The notes below the pieces were generated by a model, which was not told the DNA's origin, made no database searches, and worked only from the letters and a program-made list of their open reading frames with translations. The position numbers and the translations under genes are program-made. This document shows positions 29,071 to 38,021 of a stretch of 64,000 bases of DNA, in pieces. This stretch comes from Andreprevotia sp. IGB-42 (GTDB lineage: Bacteria > Pseudomonadota > Gammaproteobacteria > Burkholderiales > Chitinibacteraceae): NCBI RefSeq assembly GCF_009848685.1, contig NZ_WXTX01000006.1, positions 1-64,000 on the forward strand. Direction: 5' to 3'. The stretch's first letter is position 1. Each line of letters begins with the position of its first letter.

Positions 29071-30840
29071 ATGAGATCGATGTTGTCCAAAGGACTGCTT
29101 GCTCTGCAACTGCTCGGTACGAGCGTTCTGGCAATGGCAGCACCCAAGGTATTGCTCGTCGGCATGGACGGCGCGCAGTACGAAAAAATGCAGGCACTGA
29201 GCCTGCCCAATATCAACCGGCTGCAGATCACCCGTTCATATACCGGCGGGATCAACGGCGCCGCATCGCAGCAGGCTACTGTCAGCGGGCCGGGCTGGGC
29301 CACCATCCTCACGGGGGTATGGACCAGCAAGCACACGGTAACCAGCAATGATTCCGGCCTGGCCGATGCGCGTTATCCCAGCCTGTTCAAGCGCATCCGC
29401 GATGCACGGCCCAATGCCTATATCGCCAGCGTCACGCACTGGGGCAGCATCAATAACCAGTTTTTCACCAATGACGTGGCCGGCAACAATTTCAACGCCA
29501 GCAACCTTGCAGACCAGGCCGTGGCAGACAAGGTGGTCGAACTGGTGAACACCACGCCAGCCGACTTTGTCTTTGCCCACCTCGATGATGTCGATGAAGC
29601 AGGCCATGCCAGCGGCTTCGGTTCCGCCTACGACAGCGCGCTGCGTGCCGCGGATGCCCGCCTTGGGCAGATGCTCAACGCGGTGCAGGCACGGCAGGCT
29701 GCCAATGGCGACGACTGGCTGGTGCTGGTGACCACCGATCATGGCCGTGACCCGCTGCTGGGCTACAACCATGGCAACCAGACGCAATCGGAAAAAACCA
29801 CTTTCATTGCCAGCAGCAAGGCGATGAATGCCGAGTTCAGCCAGCGTATCGTCAACGTCAGCAACCAGGATTTCTCCGGCCTGTATGGCTATGCGGCACA
29901 AACCTGGATTGCGCCGACGGTGTTGCGCCACCTGGGCATCGAGCCCCGGGCGGACTGGAAGCTGGATGGGGCGCCGTTGACCGGCGCGGTAGCGGTGCGC
30001 AAGCTGTTGCCGGCGCAGGGCGGCCAGTACAGTTTCAACTGGTTTGCCGATGCCGTTGGCATGATCGACATCAGCCGCAACGGCGAGCCGCTGGCCAGCG
30101 TGCCGGCATTGCAGCAGGGCTTCCTGGATAGCGCAGCGCCGAAGGGGGTGGTTGACTACACACTCTCTGTCAACGGCACGCCGGTTTCGCTGCGCCTTAA
30201 CCGCAACGAGATCCAGAGCACGCTGGACTGGGACACCACCCGCTCGTATTTCTTCCTGACCGACGGCAGCTATGTGCGTTACAACAACGTGCTGGACAGG
30301 GCAGAGAGTGGTTACCCGCAAGCGGTGACCGAAGGCAACTGGCCGGGCCTTACCCCGTATGCCAGCAAGCTGGTGGGTGGTTTCAGCAAGGATGCATCCA
30401 CTGCCTACCTGTTCCTGGCCGACGGTACCTACCTGCGCTACGACAAGACCAACGACAAGGTGGAGGCGGGTTACCCCAAGCCCATCAACGACAGCACGTG
30501 GCCGGGCCTGGGTAGCTATGCCACGCAGATCGTTGCCACGCTGCGCTGGACCGGCGACAAGGTGCAGTTCTTCCTGCGTGATGGCCGTTATATCCGCTAC
30601 AGCCTGACTGCGGATCATGCCGATGCCGGTTACCCCAAGGCGGTGAACAACAGCAGCTGGCCGGGCGTGGGCAACTACGCAACGAAAATCCGTGCCGCAG
30701 TGAAGTGGAACGACACCAAGGCATACTTCTTCCTGAACGATGGCAGCTATATCCGCTACAACATCAGCAGTGATAAAGCCGATGCCGGTTATCCCAAGAC
30801 GGTAAACAGCAGTACCTGGCCGGGCGTGTTGTCTTACTGA
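29071..30840 (+). CDS. Secreted type I phosphodiesterase/nucleotide pyrophosphatase fused to four hemopexin repeats
   Basis: A 589-residue exported protein. The ATG at 29071 follows GGGAGTAGGG; an in-frame ATG at 29038 would add 11 residues. A signal peptide ends at LAMAAPK. Residues ~26-330 are an alkaline-phosphatase-superfamily domain of the phosphodiesterase/pyrophosphatase type. Metal or catalytic motifs are VGMDGAQ, TVSGPGWATILTG (probable nucleophile region), HLDDVDEAGH and TTDHGRD. Residues ~381-589 hold four hemopexin-type repeats spaced 53-54 residues apart, each with FFLxDGxYxRY then AGYP and WPG; four such blades make a full propeller. The substrate is unknown. The hemopexin part may bind a ligand, a matrix polymer or metal. 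A strong terminator follows. Confidence 0.83.
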   Translation: MRSMLSKGLLALQLLGTSVLAMAAPKVLLVGMDGAQYEKMQALSLPNINRLQITRSYTGGINGAASQQATVSGPGWATILTGVWTSKHTVTSNDSGLADARYPSLFKRIRDARPNAYIASVTHWGSINNQFFTNDVAGNNFNASNLADQAVADKVVELVNTTPADFVFAHLDDVDEAGHASGFGSAYDSALRAADARLGQMLNAVQARQAANGDDWLVLVTTDHGRDPLLGYNHGNQTQSEKTTFIASSKAMNAEFSQRIVNVSNQDFSGLYGYAAQTWIAPTVLRHLGIEPRADWKLDGAPLTGAVAVRKLLPAQGGQYSFNWFADAVGMIDISRNGEPLASVPALQQGFLDSAAPKGVVDYTLSVNGTPVSLRLNRNEIQSTLDWDTTRSYFFLTDGSYVRYNNVLDRAESGYPQAVTEGNWPGLTPYASKLVGGFSKDASTAYLFLADGTYLRYDKTNDKVEAGYPKPINDSTWPGLGSYATQIVATLRWTGDKVQFFLRDGRYIRYSLTADHADAGYPKAVNNSSWPGVGNYATKIRAAVKWNDTKAYFFLNDGSYIRYNISSDKADAGYPKTVNSSTWPGVLSY

Positions 30841-30854
30841 GGCATACCCCGTGC

Positions 30855-30886
30855 AAGAAAAAACGCCCGTCAGGGCGTTTTTTCTT
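30855..30886. terminator. Bidirectional rho-independent terminator
   Basis: AAGAAAAAACGCCC (30855-30868) and GGGCGTTTTTTCTT (30873-30886) are perfect 14-bp arms with a 4-nt loop. The A and T runs make it work in both directions, between the convergent phosphodiesterase and cysG genes. Confidence 0.92.
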
Positions 30887-30923
30887 TTGCTGTGGGTGGC
30901 CGGGCTTGCGCCAGGAACGCGTG

Positions 30924-32300
30924 TTACCGCCAGGCCAGCCGCTCATGCAGCTGTACCACTTCCCCGACGATGATCAGTGCCGGCGGCTTGATGGTGTGCT
31001 GCGCGATCAGGCCGGGTAGCGTCTCCAGCGTGCCCAGCAAGGTGCGTTGGTCTGGCCAGGTGGCACGCTCGACAATCGCTACCGGCGTGGTGGCGGCACG
31101 GCCGTGCGCGATCAGCTGTGCGCAGATGGAAGGTGCCTGCGCCACGCCCATGTAGATCACCACGGTTTCGGACGGGCTGACGAGGCGCGGCCAATCGAGT
31201 TCGATCTGGTCTGCACGGCGATGCCCGGTCACGAAAGTGACCGATTGTGCATAGTCGCGGTGCGTAAGCGGGATGCCTGCGTAGCATGACGCGCCCGAAG
31301 CCGAGGTGATGCCGGGTACCACTTCGAAAATGATCCCGGCTGAAGCCAGTTCTTCGATTTCCTCGCCACCCCGGCCAAAGATGAACGGATCACCGCCTTT
31401 CAGCCGCAATACCCGTTTACCTTCTTGCGCCAGCCGCACCAGCAGCCGGTTGATGTCTTCCTGCGGCAGCGCATGGTTATTGGCTTTCTTGCCCACGTAG
31501 ATGCGCTCCGCATCGCGCCGTACCAGCGCCAGTATCTGCGGCGATACCAGGTTGTCGTACAGCACCACGTCGCTTTTCTGCATCAGGTGCAGCGCGCGGA
31601 AGGTCAGCAGGTCCGGGTTGCCTGGCCCAGCACCCACCAGATAGACCGCGCCGGTGCTGGCCGCCGCATCGGCCTGCGCCAGTTGCGTGTGCAGCATGGC
31701 TTCGGCGCTGGTAATGTCGCCCGCCATGGCCTGCTCGGCGGCCGGGCCATCCAGCGCGGTTTCCCAGAAGCGGCGGCGGGCGGCTTCGTCGGCAAGGCGG
31801 GCTTTCACGGTTGCCCGCAGTTTGCCGGCCAGGCTGGCCAGCGCCCCCAGCCCGCTGGGCAGCAGCGTTTCCAGCCGCGCCTTGAGGATACGCGCCAGCA
31901 CCGGCGCATTGCCGCCGCTGGAAATCGCCACCACCACGGGCGAGCGGTCGACAATGGCAGGCACGATGAAGCGGCAATGCTCCGGGCTATCCACCGCGTT
32001 GACGAGAATGTTGCGGGCTTCGCAATCGGCGAAGATCTGTGCGTTCACGCCGGCATCATCGGTGGCCGCGATCACCAGCCGCTGGCCATCAAGCTGGCTG
32101 GCTGCATAGTGCGCAGCCAGGTGTTGCAGCTGCCCTGCATCCCGCCAGACGGCCAGTTCGGCATTGAGCTCCGGCGCAACCACGGTCATGCTGGCACCGG
32201 CCTGCAACAGCAGCCGTGCCTTGCGGGCGGCGATTTCACCGCCGCCTGCCAGCAAGCAGCGCTGGCCTTGCAGTTTGAGGAAAAGCGGAAAGTAATCCAT
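30924..32300 (-). CDS. cysG: Siroheme synthase (precorrin-2 dehydrogenase/ferrochelatase plus uroporphyrinogen-III methyltransferase)
   Basis: A 458-residue bifunctional enzyme making siroheme for sulfite and nitrite reductases. I chose the ATG at 32300 (MDYFPLFLKLQGQ), the conserved CysG opening. Residues 1-~200 are the NAD-dependent CysG-B part (LLAGGGEIAARKARLLL and SSGGNAPVLARILK with the conserved Ser region). Residues ~215-458 are the SAM-dependent CysG-A methyltransferase (VGAGPGNPDLLTFRAL, RLKGGDPFIFGRGGEE, PGITSASGASCYAGIPLTHR). Length matches E. coli CysG (457 residues). No other cys genes are nearby. Confidence 0.95.
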   Translation of the reverse strand: MDYFPLFLKLQGQRCLLAGGGEIAARKARLLLQAGASMTVVAPELNAELAVWRDAGQLQHLAAHYAASQLDGQRLVIAATDDAGVNAQIFADCEARNILVNAVDSPEHCRFIVPAIVDRSPVVVAISSGGNAPVLARILKARLETLLPSGLGALASLAGKLRATVKARLADEAARRRFWETALDGPAAEQAMAGDITSAEAMLHTQLAQADAAASTGAVYLVGAGPGNPDLLTFRALHLMQKSDVVLYDNLVSPQILALVRRDAERIYVGKKANNHALPQEDINRLLVRLAQEGKRVLRLKGGDPFIFGRGGEEIEELASAGIIFEVVPGITSASGASCYAGIPLTHRDYAQSVTFVTGHRRADQIELDWPRLVSPSETVVIYMGVAQAPSICAQLIAHGRAATTPVAIVERATWPDQRTLLGTLETLPGLIAQHTIKPPALIIVGEVVQLHERLAWR

Positions 32301-32408
32301 ACGGCGTGCACAACCGGAATCAGTACTGGACCCATCATTGTAAGGAGCTGGCGGCCACTTGGGTGAACTGATGCCATCTGCCAGCCGCTGGCGCACCCAA
32401 GCTGAGTA

Positions 32409-34004
32409 TCAGATCAGCAGGAAATCGCCACCGGGGTCATCGCATACACGGTTACGCCCCTGCTTCTTGGCCCGGTAGAGCAGTGCATCGGCGCGGGCCA
32501 ATACCCCGCGCGCGCCTTCATCGCCATGTGCGGATGCGCAGCCCACACTGGTGGTAACCGCCAGGCGCGGGGCGACTTCCGCCCAGCCATGACCGGCCAC
32601 GCGGCGGCGTATCCGCTCGGCAATCGCGGTGGCTGCAGCCCCTTCGATACCCGGCAGCAGCACGCAGAACTCCTCGCCACCGTAGCGGGCGATGGTCTCA
32701 CCGTTGCGGCAGCTTTCACGCAGCAATTGGCCGATCTGTGCCAGCACCCGGTCCCCCACCGCGTGGCCGTGGCTGTCGTTGATGGCCTTGAAATGATCGA
32801 TATCGAGCATCAGCACTGAAAAGCCGATGCCGGCTTGCGCGGCAAGCTGGTCAAGCTGCGATTCCAGCGCACGGCGGTTGGCCACGCCGGTGAGCGCATC
32901 GGTTTCCACCTCGCGGCTGAGCGTGGACAGCACTGCCTGGTGATGGCGCAGGCGCGCCTGCAGCGCCAGGTTTTCCTGATCGCTTTGCCGCAGGTGCAAG
33001 CGGGTTTCCAGCCGTTTGGCCTGGCGCAGCGTGGAGCCGAGCAGTTGCGTTTCCTGCAGGCTGCGCAGGTTGCGCTCCACGGCGGCGTGGTAGCTGCGAT
33101 GGCTGTCGAGCGCCTTGTCGAAATGGCCTTCCTGCTTGTGGTGCAGGTAAAGCGCGTACTCGGCTTTTTCGATCAGCGCGCCAGATTGCAGCTCGTAGGC
33201 AAGTTTCCGGGCGATTTCCAGCTGGCGCAGGCCCGATTGCGGCAACTGCATGGCGTGATCCAGCGCTGCCTGCGTCAGCGCGGTATGGAATTCGCTCCAG
33301 TGATGGCGGCTCTCGCGGATCAGTTGCCGCGCTTCGGTCAGTGATTGCTGTGCATCGTCCAGGTTGCCCAGGCGGATCTGCGCGGTGGCCTGGTACAGCC
33401 GGCATTCGGCTTCCAGTTGCGTGTGGCCCTGATTGGCCAGATTGCGTTGCCCCAGATGCAGGCTGGCCAATGCCTCGTTCGGCAGATCCAGGTTCAGGTA
33501 GTCGTTGGCCAGGCACACGTAAATGGCCCCCAGCGTTGCCGATGCCTGCACTGCCTGTGCGTAATCGAGCGAGCGCAGGTGGTATTGCAGTGCATTGGCA
33601 TAATCCTGCGCGCCAAAGTACACCTTGCCGATGCCCAGGTGCGCTTTGACCAGCATGCCATCATCGCCGTTATCCAGCGCCACTTCCAGGCAGCTGATCC
33701 AGCGCCGCATCGCGGCGTTGATGCGGCCCAGCAGCAAATGGTGGCCGCCAGCCTCATTCAGCGCCTGCAGCAGGACATCGTGCTGCTTGAGGCGTCGTGC
33801 CCGCGGAATCAGGCGCTCCAGTTCGCCCAGCGATTCGGCAATCTGCCCCTGCCGGCCCAGCGAGATGGCGGCGACCAGCAAGGCCTCGTTCGCCAGCGCC
33901 AGCTTGCCCAGTGCATTGGCGGTTCTGGCCTCGATCAACGCGCATTCGCGCGCTGTGGCCAGTTCCTCCCGGTTGAGCAGCGCGCTGAGGATGTCGAGGC
34001 TCAT
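32409..34004 (-). CDS. Soluble diguanylate cyclase with N-terminal TPR-like helical repeats
   Basis: A 531-residue cytoplasmic protein with no signal or membrane helix. The first ~330 residues are all-helical, with TPR-like pairs (ALQYHLRSLDYAQAVQ, LANDYLNLDLPNEALASLHL). A coiled-coil linker follows, then a C-terminal GGDEF domain at about 365-525. Its active-site motif is ARYGGEEFCVLLPG, with DALTGVANRRAL and DIDHFKAINDSHGHAVGD intact, so cyclase activity is expected. The start overlaps the stop of the upstream paralogue (ATGA, 34001-34004), so the two are probably made in fixed ratio. Bacterial adenylate/diguanylate cyclases with TPR-like sensors are known; the ligand is not. Confidence 0.87.
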   Translation of the reverse strand: MSLDILSALLNREELATARECALIEARTANALGKLALANEALLVAAISLGRQGQIAESLGELERLIPRARRLKQHDVLLQALNEAGGHHLLLGRINAAMRRWISCLEVALDNGDDGMLVKAHLGIGKVYFGAQDYANALQYHLRSLDYAQAVQASATLGAIYVCLANDYLNLDLPNEALASLHLGQRNLANQGHTQLEAECRLYQATAQIRLGNLDDAQQSLTEARQLIRESRHHWSEFHTALTQAALDHAMQLPQSGLRQLEIARKLAYELQSGALIEKAEYALYLHHKQEGHFDKALDSHRSYHAAVERNLRSLQETQLLGSTLRQAKRLETRLHLRQSDQENLALQARLRHHQAVLSTLSREVETDALTGVANRRALESQLDQLAAQAGIGFSVLMLDIDHFKAINDSHGHAVGDRVLAQIGQLLRESCRNGETIARYGGEEFCVLLPGIEGAAATAIAERIRRRVAGHGWAEVAPRLAVTTSVGCASAHGDEGARGVLARADALLYRAKKQGRNRVCDDPGGDFLLI

Positions 34005-35521
34005 GCGCGCGGCTCCCTGGCTTCGATCAGCAGGCGGCGCAATTGCGCTTCCGGGCCTTCACCGGCCTGCGCGCTGCCCCATGCCAGCGTGAGCACCGCA
34101 GGCGGTGCGCTGTCCGGCCAGCCCAGCATGGCCGGTGCCTGCTGTGCCGCAGCTGCAAAGGCTGGCGCATGCGCGAGCGCAGCGTCATCCATCAAGACCG
34201 CCAGTACCGAACCGCCAAAGCGGATGCCCTCTGCAGCGGAAAAATGCTGCTGTAGCAGCTTGCCCAGCATTTGCAGCAGCCGGTCTCCTTCCATGGGTTG
34301 CAGCTGCAGGTTGATTTCCCACAGGTTGCGTACCACCACCAGCACCATGGCCGATAACCTGGCGCCACGCAGCGGCCAGGGCTTGCCATGCTGGCGATGC
34401 CAGCTGAAACCCGTCAGCGGGTCACAGGTTTCACTGGCCTGATCGGGCAGCACCAGTTTGCTGCGTTCCTGACGCATCTTGTGCAGGTGCAATTCCATTT
34501 CCACACGGCGTGCCAGCGTGGAATCCAGAATCCGGCTGCGCTCCTGTGCATCGCGTAGCAGGCGCAGGCGTGCTTCGTGAAACAGCTCGTGCGCCGCTAG
34601 CGCGCCGGCATGGTCACCCAGCACCGCCTTGACGTCGCTGAGGCTGAGGTAAAGATTCTGCAGCAAGTAGCCGTTGTCGAAATAGCTGGCCATGCTGATG
34701 GCCTCGGCCAGCGGCGCAACGGCTGCGGCATGGCGTTCCTGGGCGATGCGCAAGCGGCCCTGCAGCTCGCAGGCACGGGTGTGCCCCCACAGCAGCCCGC
34801 CTTTGCGGCAGATGCGTACTGCGTCTGCCAGCGTGGCTTCGGCTTCATCCAGCTGTTGCCCGGCAATCTGGCAGGTGGCAAGGTATAGCCGGTAATCGCA
34901 ATGGCTGGAGGAACTCCAGGCCGGGTGGGCCTGCAGCAGCGGTTGCAGCCGGTGCAGGATGCGCCAGGCCTGTTCATGCCAGCCCAGTGCGGTGAGCGCG
35001 GATAACAGGTAAAGGCCGCTCTTGCAGATGTATTCATCGTGCGCGGCGTCTTCGCTCAGGTCATAGGCATAGCGGAACGCCAGTTCGGCCCTGACCGGGG
35101 CACCTTCGATCAGGAACATGTTGCCGATGCCCAGGTAACTCTCGCACAGTTGCGGGAACAGGTTCTGCTCCCCGGCGATAGCCAAGCTTTTCAACCATGC
35201 CTGCAAGGATTTTGTCAGCTTTCCTTGCGCCAGTAACGCGGTGGCAATCTGTTGCCAGGCGCGTGCGGTGTCCACGCTGTGGCCGTGGCTTTCCAGCAGA
35301 CGCAATGCGCTGCGCGCACGGCGCAGCGATTGCTCGAACTGATTGATTTCCCAATGGCTGCGCGCCTCGTCCAGCAGCGCCCGTGCTTCTGCCAGCTCGT
35401 CGCCGGCCTGTTGCGCGGACAGGCGCCGTTCGCGCGCGGCAGCCAGCGCGCTGCGGGCATTCTTCCTGTTGGCGCTATCAGTGGCCTGCGCATGCTGCAG
35501 CGCGGATTCCCAGTTGCTCAC
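34001..35521 (-). CDS. TPR-like protein with degenerate GGDEF domain (paralogue of the downstream cyclase)
   Basis: A 506-residue soluble protein starting at GTG (35521). Residues 1-~330 are TPR-like helical repeats similar in layout to the downstream protein (LRRARSALRLLESHGHS, ALTALGWHEQAWRIL). The C-terminal region still shows the GGDEF framework (CDPLTGF, NLWEINLQLQPMEGDRLLQMLG), but the active-site motif has become RFGGSVLAVLM: the catalytic acidic pair is gone. It is therefore unlikely to make c-di-GMP and could instead modulate the active cyclase with which it is co-translated. An upstream five-codon frame ends overlapping the GTG start; its relevance is unclear. Confidence 0.8.
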   Translation of the reverse strand: MSNWESALQHAQATDSANRKNARSALAAARERRLSAQQAGDELAEARALLDEARSHWEINQFEQSLRRARSALRLLESHGHSVDTARAWQQIATALLAQGKLTKSLQAWLKSLAIAGEQNLFPQLCESYLGIGNMFLIEGAPVRAELAFRYAYDLSEDAAHDEYICKSGLYLLSALTALGWHEQAWRILHRLQPLLQAHPAWSSSSHCDYRLYLATCQIAGQQLDEAEATLADAVRICRKGGLLWGHTRACELQGRLRIAQERHAAAVAPLAEAISMASYFDNGYLLQNLYLSLSDVKAVLGDHAGALAAHELFHEARLRLLRDAQERSRILDSTLARRVEMELHLHKMRQERSKLVLPDQASETCDPLTGFSWHRQHGKPWPLRGARLSAMVLVVVRNLWEINLQLQPMEGDRLLQMLGKLLQQHFSAAEGIRFGGSVLAVLMDDAALAHAPAFAAAAQQAPAMLGWPDSAPPAVLTLAWGSAQAGEGPEAQLRRLLIEAREPRA

Positions 35522-35592
35522 GTTGTAAGCTTCATGCTTTCGACGGCGTTGGTAAGAATGCCATCATAACGCCTAAAATAAGGGCACGCTAA

Positions 35593-35619
35593 TAAAAAAC
35601 GGCCGCACAAGGCGGCCGT
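35593..35619 (-). terminator. Rho-independent terminator after the amino-acid decarboxylase gene
   Basis: On the minus strand ACGGCCGC and GCGGCCGT (35599-35619) pair around a 5-nt loop and are followed by T6. It lies 22 bp past the decarboxylase stop. Confidence 0.85.
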
Positions 35620-35640
35620 TCCTGGCGTAGGGTTAAACGC

Positions 35641-37905
35641 TTATTCGTTTACGCAATCAACGAAGTAACGCGTTTCGCGATCTTCCTTCTCTGCCACCAG
35701 ACCATGGATATAGGTCTCGAAGCCAGGGAAGCTGCGGTTGAATTCGCGTGCAAACTTCAGGTAATCCACGATGGTCTTGTTGAAGACCTCGCCCGGGATC
35801 AGCAACGGAATGCCGGGCGGGTAGGGCGTCAGCATCACCGCGGTGACACGGCCTTCCAGCTCGTCCAGCGGCACACGTTCGATCTCGCGGTGCGCCATCT
35901 TGGCAAACGCCTTGGCGGGCTTCATGGCCGGCACCAGATCGGACAGATACATTTCCGTGGTCAGGCGCGCCACGTTGTTGCGCTTGTAGATGTCGTGGAT
36001 CTGCCGGCACAGGTCGGCCAGGCCGATGCGCTCGTACTGCGGGAATTGTGCAATGAATTCCGGCAGGATGCGCCACAGCGGCGCATTCTTGTCGTAATCA
36101 TCCTTGAACTGCTGCAGCGCAGTCAGCATGGTGTTCCAGCGGCCCTTGGTGATGCCGATGGTGAACATGATGAAGAACGAATACAGGCCGGTTTTTTCGA
36201 TCACCACGCCATGCTCGGCCAGGTACTTCGAGACGATGGCCGCAGGGATGCCGGTGGCATCGAATTCACCCTGCACGTTCAGGCCCGGGGTAAGGATGGT
36301 GGCCTTGATCGGGTCCAGCAGGTTGAAGCCTTCGGCAATGTCGCCGAAGCCATGCCAGTTTTCGCCGGCCTTCAGCATCCAGGCATCGCGGTGATCCAGG
36401 CCTTCATCGGTCAGGTCATCCGGGCCCCATACCTTGAACCACCAGTCGTTACCGTATTCTTCATCCACCTTGCGCATGGCGCGGCGGAAATCCAGCGCTT
36501 CGGTCAGGGATTCTTCCACCAGTGCGGTGCCGCCCGGCGCTTCCATCATGGCTGCAGCCACATCGCAACTGGCGATGATGGCGTACTGCGGGCTGGTGGA
36601 CGTATGCATCAGATACGCTTCGTTGAAGATATCGCGGTCGAGCTTGTTCTCTTCCGCATCCTGCACCAGGATCTGCGACGCCTGCGACAGGCCGGCCAGC
36701 AATTTGTGCGTGGACTGGGTGGAGAACACCATCGATTCCTGGCAGCGAGCGCGGCCTTCGCCAATGGCGTGGTAATCACCATAGAAGTCGTGGAAGGCCG
36801 CATGCGGTAGCCAGGCTTCATCGAAATGCAGCGTTTCGATCTTGCCGTCGAGCAGGTTCTTGATTTCCTCGACGTTATACATGATGCCGTCGTAGGTGGA
36901 CTGCGTGATGGTCAGCACGCGCGGCTTCACATCCGGATTGGCTTCCAGCTTTTCGCGGCAGAACGGGTTGGCCAGCATCTTCCTGCGGATGCTCTCCGGC
37001 TCGAACTCGCTGCGCGGAATCGGCCCGATAATGCCGTAGTGGTTGCGCGTGGGTGACAGGAAAATCGGTACCGCGCCGGTCATCATGATCGCGTGCAGGA
37101 TGGATTTGTGGCAATTGCGGTCCACCACCACGATATCGCCCGGCGCCACGGTGGAGTGCCAGACGATCTTGTTCGAGGTAGAGGTACCATTGGTGACGAA
37201 ATACAGGTGATCGGCATTGAAAATGCGTGCCGCATTGCGCTCGCTGGCTGCCACCGGGCCGGTGTGGTCCAGCAACTGGCCCAGTTCGTCCACCGAGTTG
37301 CAGACGTCGGCGCGCAGCATGTTCTCGCCAAAAAACTGATGGAACATCTGGCCGACTGGCGATTTCAGGAAGGCCACGCCACCCGAATGCCCCGGGCAGT
37401 GCCACGAGTACGAACCATCCTGCGCGTAGTTCACCAGCGCACGGAAGAACGGCGGCGCCAGGGTATCGAGGTAGCTCTTGGATTCACGGATGATGTGGCG
37501 CGCCACGAATTCGGGCGTGTCTTCATGCATGTGGATGAAGCCATGCAGCTCGCGCAGCACATCATTGGGGATATGGCGCGCGGTACGCGTTTCACCATAC
37601 AGGTAGATGGGGATGTCCGGATTACGGCGGCGGATTTCCGCCACGAAGGTGCGCAAGCTGGTCAGCGCATCCTTGGTTTCCGCCGGCGAACCGCCACCGA
37701 ACTCTTCATCGTCGATCGACAGGATGAACCCCGCCGCACGGCTTTGCTGTTGCGCAAACGAGGTCAGATCACCGTAGCTGGTGTAACCGATGACATCCAT
37801 GCCCTCGGCCTCGATCGCCGCGGCCAGTTCACGGATGCCGGAACCACTGGTGTTCTCGGAGCGGAAGTCTTCATCGATGATGACGATGGGGAAGTAAAAG
37901 CGCAT
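35641..37905 (-). CDS. Biodegradative arginine/lysine/ornithine decarboxylase
   Basis: A 754-residue fold type I PLP enzyme with the wing, core and C-terminal domains of the acid-inducible decarboxylases; the length equals E. coli AdiA (755). The PLP-binding lysine is in STQSTHKLLAGLSQAS. Other landmarks are SWHCPGHSGGVAF, VVVDRNCHKSI, LHFDEAW and PYPPGIPLLIPGE. The reaction would convert a basic amino acid to a polyamine or precursor and consume a proton. Substrate (Arg, Lys or Orn) cannot be settled from sequence here, although the core motifs look closer to AdiA than to SpeC. No antiporter gene is adjacent. Terminators flank it on both sides, so it is monocistronic. Confidence 0.88.
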   Translation of the reverse strand: MRFYFPIVIIDEDFRSENTSGSGIRELAAAIEAEGMDVIGYTSYGDLTSFAQQQSRAAGFILSIDDEEFGGGSPAETKDALTSLRTFVAEIRRRNPDIPIYLYGETRTARHIPNDVLRELHGFIHMHEDTPEFVARHIIRESKSYLDTLAPPFFRALVNYAQDGSYSWHCPGHSGGVAFLKSPVGQMFHQFFGENMLRADVCNSVDELGQLLDHTGPVAASERNAARIFNADHLYFVTNGTSTSNKIVWHSTVAPGDIVVVDRNCHKSILHAIMMTGAVPIFLSPTRNHYGIIGPIPRSEFEPESIRRKMLANPFCREKLEANPDVKPRVLTITQSTYDGIMYNVEEIKNLLDGKIETLHFDEAWLPHAAFHDFYGDYHAIGEGRARCQESMVFSTQSTHKLLAGLSQASQILVQDAEENKLDRDIFNEAYLMHTSTSPQYAIIASCDVAAAMMEAPGGTALVEESLTEALDFRRAMRKVDEEYGNDWWFKVWGPDDLTDEGLDHRDAWMLKAGENWHGFGDIAEGFNLLDPIKATILTPGLNVQGEFDATGIPAAIVSKYLAEHGVVIEKTGLYSFFIMFTIGITKGRWNTMLTALQQFKDDYDKNAPLWRILPEFIAQFPQYERIGLADLCRQIHDIYKRNNVARLTTEMYLSDLVPAMKPAKAFAKMAHREIERVPLDELEGRVTAVMLTPYPPGIPLLIPGEVFNKTIVDYLKFAREFNRSFPGFETYIHGLVAEKEDRETRYFVDCVNE

Positions 37906-37936
37906 GGCAGATCTCGATCAGAACAGCGAGTAAAAG

Positions 37937-37969
37937 AAAAACAAGAGGGCACTATGCCCTCTTGTTTTT
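37937..37969. terminator. Bidirectional rho-independent terminator after the pilin operon
   Basis: Arms of 15 bp at 37937-37951 and 37955-37969 are perfect inverted copies (core CAAGAGGGCA) around a 3-nt loop, with an A run on one side and a T run on the other. It ends the minus-strand pilin operon before the decarboxylase gene. Confidence 0.9.
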
Positions 37970-38021
37970 TGTGCCGCTTATCTTAGCGCATTCAAAACGC
38001 GCAGGGATGAACTTTGTATGA

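Noticed and set aside
29236-30618. A 460-codon minus-strand frame opposite the phosphodiesterase-hemopexin gene
   Set aside because: It mirrors the real gene, including its repeats, and has no recognisable protein features.
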